From: a bacterium
Lineage (GTDB): Bacteria > Armatimonadota > Chthonomonadetes > Chthonomonadales > JAMCWF01
Reading direction: 5' to 3'
DNA: 52,746 bases
Assembly: GCA_021842405.1 (NCBI GenBank)
Contig: JAKBZR010000002.1
Location: forward strand, 1-52,746
Under the pieces are notes generated by a model, which saw nothing but the letters and a program-made list of their open reading frames with translations, was not told where the DNA came from and did not search any database. Every line of letters starts with the position of its first letter. Position 1 is the first letter of the stretch. Of the stretch, positions 46,698-52,746 are shown in pieces. The position numbers and the translations under genes were made by a program.

Positions 46698-47550
46698 TGC
46701 CTATCTGTTACTGGCGGATGATGCCTGGCTCGAGCGCTCGCTGCGCGCCTACTACCCTTTCATTAACTGGCTTACCGCCTGTTATGACGAAAACGGCCGT
46801 GGATTTACCGGTTGCCCCATTGATATTTCGCCAGCCCGAGAGACCCTTCAGCGCTGCGATACCGAAAAAAAAGTTCAATGGCTTTCCGCTCCATTTCACT
46901 GCCGCGAGTTGTCGCCGCTTGAGGTGGAAACCAAAATGAGGCAGGCCGGTCTCGCAGAAGCCGGATCAGGCGCCGATTGGGTCATTCAGCTTGATAACGA
47001 TGAGGTGCTGCCTGACCCCGATGCCATTCAATCGGCATTGATGATGGCGGACCGACTTGGAGCGAGCGCGATTGAATGGCCGATGCGGACCCTTTTCCGG
47101 CAACTCTCCGATTCTCAATTCCTGGAAGTTTGTGGCAAAAACGGAGAGCCCTCATACAGTTTTCAGGGCGCAATCGCAGTTCGGCCCGGCGTCCAGTTAG
47201 AACTGGCGCGCTGGGTAAAAGCGACCCGATTGCGCTTTATCACGCCTGAACCACAACACAATTTGCTGGCTACCGATGACGCACTTTCCGATCCTCAGGT
47301 CATTCCGATAACGGCAATTCGGCCGGATCAAGCAATATGGCATTTTTCCTGGGCCCGCACCGAAGAGAATCTGCGAACCAAGTTGCAGTGCTGGGGACAT
47401 GCCCATCAATTCAACGGCCGGCGATATCTGAAACGGGTATGGCGCAAATCCGATCGAGATTGGCCGAAAATGAGGAATTTCCACCCATTCTTGCGCGATC
47501 ACTGGCCGGCATTGAAGTGCACGACCCTCAATTTATCGGAGTTGAGGTAG
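46687..47550 (+). CDS. Glycosyltransferase-like protein (GT2-like)
   Basis: ATG at 46687 (MIVNAYLLLADDAWLERSLRAYYPFINWLTACYDENGRG); ADWVIQLDNDEVLPDPDAIQSAL acceptor motif. 3' end abuts the MITE-like copy 2. Confidence 0.72.
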   Translation: MIVNAYLLLADDAWLERSLRAYYPFINWLTACYDENGRGFTGCPIDISPARETLQRCDTEKKVQWLSAPFHCRELSPLEVETKMRQAGLAEAGSGADWVIQLDNDEVLPDPDAIQSALMMADRLGASAIEWPMRTLFRQLSDSQFLEVCGKNGEPSYSFQGAIAVRPGVQLELARWVKATRLRFITPEPQHNLLATDDALSDPQVIPITAIRPDQAIWHFSWARTEENLRTKLQCWGHAHQFNGRRYLKRVWRKSDRDWPKMRNFHPFLRDHWPALKCTTLNLSELR

Positions 47551-47713
47551 TAACAATTCAGTTTTCTGGTAATTTTATGGAGAAATCGGCTATTAAACCC
47601 ACCCCCTCGATCCCCCTCCCTAAAATTTAGGGAGGGGGCAGGGGGAGGGTACAGTCCGATTGGTAGAACAGGAATGAGACCATAATGTGATTACCACAGA
47701 ACTGAACTCTTTC
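47550..47713. mobile_element. MITE-like element, copy 2 (164 bp)
   Basis: Left end GTAACAATTCAGTTTTCTGGTAAT; reverse complement of right end GAAAGAGTTCAGTTCTGTGGTAAT. Flanked by TTGAGGTA (47542-47549) and TTGAGTTT (47714-47721), 6/8 identical. Confidence 0.65.
47612..47638. repeat. Perfect hairpin CCCCCTCCCTAAA-A-TTTAGGGAGGGGG inside MITE-like copy 2
   Basis: 13-bp perfect arms. Confidence 0.85.
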
Positions 47714-47803
47714 TTGAGTTTGGCCATGCGAAATAGTGCAACCTAACATTTACAGGCAGGATTTTTCTGAATTCAGAATAATATAATTTATATCGAAACG
47801 GTA

Positions 47804-48544
47804 ATGATCCTCACGATGAGTTTCGCTTCTTATGCCCGACATAGGAGGAATAAAGTGGCGGATCGAGATAGTTATGGTTTTTGGACAAAAGATCAATGGC
47901 TTCAAAAAGCCGAATCCATTGATGGGTGGATGAGACCGGTTGAGCTTAAGCTTCTTTTTGAGGCTGCCGCCGAGCTACCGGAGGGGGCAAGAGTGGTGGA
48001 ATTGGGCTGCTGGAAGGGACGAAGCACGCTGGCGATCGGCGGAGGTTTGATTCGGACACCGGGTGTGCAGCTCTTTTGCGTGGACCATTTCACCGGCGCA
48101 CCAAATCAACAAGCGGGGGCATCCCCAACCACCCCCATCGAAAACGGTGAGGCGATCTATCAGGAGTTTTTGCGAAATACGGAGCCCATTGAATTAATCC
48201 GGGTTGTATTGCGGATGTCTTCACAGAATGCGGCTGCGAAATTCGAGAACGAATCGCTGGATTGGGTTTTTATTGACGCCTCCCATGATTACCATTCGGT
48301 GCTTACCGATCTGCAAACGTGGCTTCCACGGCTTCGGCCCGGTGGGTTGATCTCGGGCCATGACTATCATGACAGCAGCGTGAAGCGGGCGGTGCGGAAA
48401 ATGTGCGGTCAGGTTGAGGTTTGGGATAGCATCTGGTATGCCCGCCGCAATTCCAACCGCTCCCCAATCGGTAAATTGATCCAATGGATCGCCGGGGCAA
48501 AGGGAAAACAGCCGGTTGACACCATCGGCTCAGAAGAGGTCTAG
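47804..48544 (+). CDS. Class I SAM-dependent methyltransferase (Methyltransf_24-like)
   Basis: ARVVELGCWKGRSTLAIGGGL, LDWVFIDASHDYHSVLTDLQTWLPRLRPGGLISGHDYHD. Confidence 0.88.
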   Translation: MILTMSFASYARHRRNKVADRDSYGFWTKDQWLQKAESIDGWMRPVELKLLFEAAAELPEGARVVELGCWKGRSTLAIGGGLIRTPGVQLFCVDHFTGAPNQQAGASPTTPIENGEAIYQEFLRNTEPIELIRVVLRMSSQNAAAKFENESLDWVFIDASHDYHSVLTDLQTWLPRLRPGGLISGHDYHDSSVKRAVRKMCGQVEVWDSIWYARRNSNRSPIGKLIQWIAGAKGKQPVDTIGSEEV

Positions 48545-48632
48545 CCATCTCAAAAAATACAATTTGAATGGTTACCGTCAGTACCCATAGTTGATTTAAG
48601 TATCGCGAAATTCGAGTAAAGCAGTTACAGTC

Positions 48633-49694
48633 GTGAAAATTGCGATAATCTCTCTCTATCTACCATACAGCAGTAAGATCGGCGTTGGATATCAGGCCCA
48701 CGGTCTGGCCAACACGTTGGCGCAACGCGGACATCAGGTAACCGTTATCTCCCCCTGTCCGCCTCCACCCGATGCGCGCTATGAAGTCCTCCGAATTTCA
48801 ACCGGCAGCCGCCTTCGCACATTTCAGTTCGCTTTCCGCCTGCGGGCATTCAATTACCATTATTACGACATACTTCATGCCTTTACCGATGACTACTGTC
48901 TCAAACGAACCTCGAAGCGATATTTGCCGTTTCACTTACGGACACTGCTGGGTTCCTGCCTTTCGGAGGCGCGCTATATTCCTGGCTTAAAGGAGAAGAT
49001 CCGGATGCTGCTGCTCGCGTTCACCGAGCAAGTTGCCGTCCGGGTAGCGGATGAAGCAGTCACCATCTCCAAGGTTACTTCCAAACACTTCGGACCTTGT
49101 CGCCGAGTCGTCCCATGCGGAGTCAATACGGAGCGCTTTCATCCGGACGGCGCCAAGTCATCCCAACCTACCGTTTTATTTGTTGGCACACTAGGATGGC
49201 GTAAGCGGGGCTGGATAGTGCTCAAGGCATTTCGAGATTACGTACAGTCGAGCTACCCAAATGCAGAACTTTGGATGGTTTGTGAAGATGCGGTTGAATC
49301 GGATAAGGTGCGCGTCTTCAGTCGAATATCGGAAGAATATCTTGCCGAATTGTACCGGCGTGCTTGGGTTCTCTGTTCGGCAAGCAGCTACGAAGGGTTT
49401 GGAGTTCCTTACATTGAGGCAATGGCCAGCGGGACTCCCATTATCAGCACTCCAAACGCCGGCGCTATTGAAGTTCTTCAAAACGGCCGACTTGGTTGGA
49501 TCGTTAAACCGGAAGCTCTTGGGCCAGCGTTAGTCCAACTGTTAACAAACGATCGAATCCGCGAACAAATGGCCGTTCTAGGATTGCAGGTCGCTCCACA
49601 ATACGATTGGAATCGCATCGCGGCCATCTATGAAACGATTTATCAGGCGGGCTTTGAGAAACATGCTCAACTTCACGGGGATAGACGACCATGA
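48633..49694 (+). CDS. GT4-family glycosyltransferase
   Basis: GVGYQAHGLANTLAQRGHQVTVISPCPPP; VLCSASSYEGFGVPYIEAMASGTPIISTPNAGAIEVLQNGRLGWIV. Confidence 0.92.
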   Translation: MKIAIISLYLPYSSKIGVGYQAHGLANTLAQRGHQVTVISPCPPPPDARYEVLRISTGSRLRTFQFAFRLRAFNYHYYDILHAFTDDYCLKRTSKRYLPFHLRTLLGSCLSEARYIPGLKEKIRMLLLAFTEQVAVRVADEAVTISKVTSKHFGPCRRVVPCGVNTERFHPDGAKSSQPTVLFVGTLGWRKRGWIVLKAFRDYVQSSYPNAELWMVCEDAVESDKVRVFSRISEEYLAELYRRAWVLCSASSYEGFGVPYIEAMASGTPIISTPNAGAIEVLQNGRLGWIVKPEALGPALVQLLTNDRIREQMAVLGLQVAPQYDWNRIAAIYETIYQAGFEKHAQLHGDRRP

Positions 49695-50629
49695 CCTCCA
49701 CACTATATCCTGGTAAGGGAGAAATCAAGACCGCCACCTGCTGGGTGGTAATTTTGAACTATAATCGCCCGCTGGATACGATCGGTTGCTTGAAATCACT
49801 GGAGATGGATGGAACTTTTTCAGTCATTGTGGTGGACAATGGCTCTTCAGTCGGGAATCTGGAATTTATAACGGCAACGTTCCCAAAGGTTATCATCTTA
49901 AAAAATGAAGTAAACAGGGGATTTTCAGGCGGCATGAACGACGGCCTTCGTTACGCCTGTTCAGCCGGCGCCCGATATATCTGCATCCTGAATAACGACG
50001 CCCGGATTTCAGCCGGGTGTTTGAGGCAGCTCTTTGAAACCCTCGATTATCACCCTGGACTAGCGGCCGTCTCACCCGCTATCTATCGGCTCGATGTCCC
50101 CTCGCAGCCATGGTTTCTCGGCAGCGCGCTGGATGAGCGATTGGGGCTGGCGGAGCATCGCAATATATTGCCGGAAGCGATACTAACCCATCAGCCATGG
50201 CTGAGCGGCTGTGCGCTGGTTATGCGGGAGCATGCGATCCGAACCGTCGGCGGCTTTGATGAGCGATTCTTCGCCTATTGGGAAGATGTGGATTGGAGCG
50301 TTCGTGCCCGCGCAGCCGGCTGGCAACTGGCACTCCATCGGGATGCGATCGTTTATCATCGGGTTGGTTCAACCCTAAAACCCACTTCCGCCGATTCTAT
50401 CTATTACTACACCCGCAACCATCTACTGTTCGCCAAACTCAACTTTCACGCGAGCGTCAGAATGCTCTCGAAGATCGCCGCCTTGCAACTGAGAGAAGGT
50501 ATGCGGGAATTTCGCATCGGTTCTCAGCACCGGTCGCATCGCTTATTGCACACTCTGGGAGGAATCTATGACTATTGCGTTGGGCGGTTCGGGCCACGTC
50601 CTAAACCAAGATGCGATAACCTCAACTGA
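49691..50629 (+). CDS. GT2-family glycosyltransferase (rhamnosyltransferase-like)
   Basis: WVVILNYNRPLDTIGCLKSLEMD, VIVVDNGSSVGNLEFI, EVNRGFSGGMNDGLRYACSAGARYICILNNDARISAGCL, GGFDERFFAYWEDVDWSVRARAAGW. Confidence 0.93.
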   Translation: MTSTLYPGKGEIKTATCWVVILNYNRPLDTIGCLKSLEMDGTFSVIVVDNGSSVGNLEFITATFPKVIILKNEVNRGFSGGMNDGLRYACSAGARYICILNNDARISAGCLRQLFETLDYHPGLAAVSPAIYRLDVPSQPWFLGSALDERLGLAEHRNILPEAILTHQPWLSGCALVMREHAIRTVGGFDERFFAYWEDVDWSVRARAAGWQLALHRDAIVYHRVGSTLKPTSADSIYYYTRNHLLFAKLNFHASVRMLSKIAALQLREGMREFRIGSQHRSHRLLHTLGGIYDYCVGRFGPRPKPRCDNLN

Positions 50630-50630
50630 G

Positions 50631-51842
50631 ATGAATAAACCGATGTTCCATCTTCCCGATACCGTTTTTATCTCACTGGAGCCTTGGGACCGTGTTTGGC
50701 GTCGCAATCAGTTTCTGGTATCCGGCCTGGCTCGGAAATATACGGCCACTCGATTTTTGTTCCTGGCTCCGCCCCTTGATCTTTCCCACCCCCTCTCTCA
50801 CTTGCAGTGCGGAACCTTTTTTCAACGCTATCCCGATGTTGGGCGGCCCGCCAAAATCGCCGGATATTCGAACATCTATCAGTTGAGGAGCCTTAAACTA
50901 CTGCCGAACTCCATTGCAGCCGGCCGATCATTTAACATTGCTGTTACCGCCCATCTGGTCCAACGGGCGCTGAAAACGCTCCACTTTGATACCAAACCTT
51001 TGCTATGGGTCAATGACCAGTCCGCTCAGCCGTTGACGTTGCGGCTCGATCACAGCGCAATTGTCTACGATATAACCGATGACTGGAGCGAGATCGCCCA
51101 AAGCGCGAAAGCCAGAGATCGAGTGCGAGTTGACGACGCTTCGATGCTTGCTGAAGCGGACCTGGTGATCGTCTGCTCAGAGCGATTATATCAATTAAAG
51201 CAGGCAACAAGGTCTAGCCGCCTCGCTCTGCTGCGCAACGGAGTGGAGTTCTGGCGTTATGCGGCACCAAACGGCAAAACCCCCGATCCGCGGTCTCATG
51301 GATGGCACCCACCGGTTCTCGGCTACACCGGCACCCTCCACCTCGATCGTCTGGACGTTGATCTTCTATCGGACGTCGCCAATAAGATTGCACCCGGCAC
51401 GATCGTAATGATCGGGCCGAACCAACTGCCGGTCTCTATTAACCGGCAAATTAAGCGGATTCCCAACATCATTCTTTTGGGTGAAGTCCCGATGCCGGAG
51501 CTTCCATCTCTGATGAAATCGTTTAACATCACGATCGTGCCGCACCGTGTCACCCCTTTTACTGAAAGCCTTAATCCATTGAAGCTTTACGAGTACTTGG
51601 CGGTGGGAAAACCGATTATCTCCACACCAGTGGCCGGCTTCCGAAACTATCCGCAATTGATCTATCTGGCTGAGACCGGAAAACAGTTCTCCGACCACGT
51701 TGCCAGCGCCTTAAATGAGCCGCGCTACCGGGTTTACCAGCGCCGGGCCGAAGCGGCCAATCACACATGGGGAAAACGCATTGCGAGCTTGGAATCGCTG
51801 CTACAAGATTTGTTTAATTCTTATGAAGAGAGAGCGAGCTGA
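50631..51842 (+). CDS. GT4-like glycosyltransferase
   Basis: ATG at 50631 just after the upstream stop; AIVYDITDDWSEIAQSAKARDRV...ADLVIVCSERLYQLK; VPHRVTPFTESLNPLKLYEYLAVGKPIISTPVAGF. Confidence 0.88.
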   Translation: MNKPMFHLPDTVFISLEPWDRVWRRNQFLVSGLARKYTATRFLFLAPPLDLSHPLSHLQCGTFFQRYPDVGRPAKIAGYSNIYQLRSLKLLPNSIAAGRSFNIAVTAHLVQRALKTLHFDTKPLLWVNDQSAQPLTLRLDHSAIVYDITDDWSEIAQSAKARDRVRVDDASMLAEADLVIVCSERLYQLKQATRSSRLALLRNGVEFWRYAAPNGKTPDPRSHGWHPPVLGYTGTLHLDRLDVDLLSDVANKIAPGTIVMIGPNQLPVSINRQIKRIPNIILLGEVPMPELPSLMKSFNITIVPHRVTPFTESLNPLKLYEYLAVGKPIISTPVAGFRNYPQLIYLAETGKQFSDHVASALNEPRYRVYQRRAEAANHTWGKRIASLESLLQDLFNSYEERAS

Positions 51843-52746
51843 TGCAATGTTGTAATAATGACCAAACAGTATCGGCAATCATCGTAAGCTACAATACGCG
51901 ACATCATCTCGAACTTTGCCTGAATGCATTATTGCCCCAAATGCATCCCGGCGATGAGGCAATTGTAGTGGACAACGGGTCAACCGACGGCAGCCTCGAA
52001 ATGTTAAATCATCAGATCCCCTCAATAAAGGTATTATCGCTCGCTGAAAATATAGGTTATGCTGCCGCTAATAATTGCGCCTTCTCGGTCGCAAGCGGCG
52101 ATTTTGTGTTGTTATTGAATAGTGACGCCTACCTGTTTCCGGATTGCCTGGACCGGCTGCGGGAGGTTCTGTCGCTTCACCCTCAAGCAGCGGCCGCTGG
52201 CCCGAAGCTCCTCAATTCCGATGGCTCAATTCAGCCCTCTTGTTTTCCGATCCCGAGTCCGGCTCGATCCTGGCTTGAAAACTTTTGGATGCTACGACGA
52301 TTGGAAAATCATCCGGCATCGCTCGATCCTCTTGTTGTGGAGTCGGTAACCGGCGCGGTCATGCTGATCCGCCGAACTGCGCTAGAGGAAATCGGCTGGT
52401 TTGACGAGCGCTTCTTCCTCTATGCGGAAGAGGCCGACTGGTGTATGCGCTGCCGCCGGCTAAACCGACTGATCCTTTATGTATCCTCAGCCGAGGCGGT
52501 GCACGATGAAGGGGCGAGCGGCGGCGTCAACTCAATGTTCGTGCGATCCACCTTTTATCTCAGCCTGGATCGGTTTTTCCTGAAATGGTATGGCTGGCCC
52601 GGATTCGTTCAGTTGCGGATCTCGATGGCGATCGGCTGTCTATTGAGATTGCCCTTTTGGTGCGCCGCCTGGCTTGTAATACCCAGCCGGCGCCCGACTG
52701 CCTTAAAGAAAATCAAGCTGAGAGCCTGGCTGCTGGTACGGCAAAC
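51842..52746 (+). CDS. GT2-family glycosyltransferase (runs off right edge)
   Basis: TGATG junction with the upstream stop; MQCCNNDQTVSAIIVSYNTRHHLELCLNALLPQ...AIVVDNGSTDGSLEML...LNSDAYLFPDCLDRL...GWFDERFFLYAEEADWCMRCRRL. Open to the end; missing from the ORF track. Confidence 0.93.
   Translation, partial: MQCCNNDQTVSAIIVSYNTRHHLELCLNALLPQMHPGDEAIVVDNGSTDGSLEMLNHQIPSIKVLSLAENIGYAAANNCAFSVASGDFVLLLNSDAYLFPDCLDRLREVLSLHPQAAAAGPKLLNSDGSIQPSCFPIPSPARSWLENFWMLRRLENHPASLDPLVVESVTGAVMLIRRTALEEIGWFDERFFLYAEEADWCMRCRRLNRLILYVSSAEAVHDEGASGGVNSMFVRSTFYLSLDRFFLKWYGWPGFVQLRISMAIGCLLRLPFWCAAWLVIPSRRPTALKKIKLRAWLLVRQ

Overview
This 52.7 kb window is chromosomal, gene-dense bacterial DNA. DUF1559-type prepilin proteins with the N-terminus [29 protein letters not shown], together with Lpt genes, suggest a diderm from an Armatimonadota-like lineage (inference only). 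In order it holds: a GH38-like alpha-mannosidase (edge-truncated, missing from the ORF track); LptD-like and LptF/G-like genes; a PHP phosphoesterase; a Tat-exported glycosidase-like protein; an ACR3/ArsR arsenic pair with a recognisable operator; NagB-like and PIG-L genes; a two-gene small-protein module; two PilZ proteins; MFS and GNAT genes; tRNA-Pro(CGG); purL-purF-hyp-purM-HAD; DUF4350-MoxR; a GT4; a tandem (DUF1559 prepilin + small one-TM protein) x2 array; a GntR/LacI-like regulator divergent from a sugar ABC transporter, a beta-helix protein and a six-hairpin glycosidase; PilC/PilB; and an exopolysaccharide locus with Wzz, Wza, Wzx and several glycosyltransferases, truncated at the right edge. 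The strongest unexplained signals are: (i) an unannotated MITE-like element family (TIR about GTAASAGTTCAGTTCTSWGGG, 8-bp target duplications, 164-203 bp, two full copies plus probable lone ends), one copy of which appears to have rewritten the stop codon of a glycosyltransferase; and (ii) the duplicated prepilin/small-TM unit, whose two prepilin genes share a 68-bp perfect nucleotide identity over the N-terminal helix, next to a divergent carbohydrate-uptake operon. No searches or calculations could be run, so family names rest on motif recognition.
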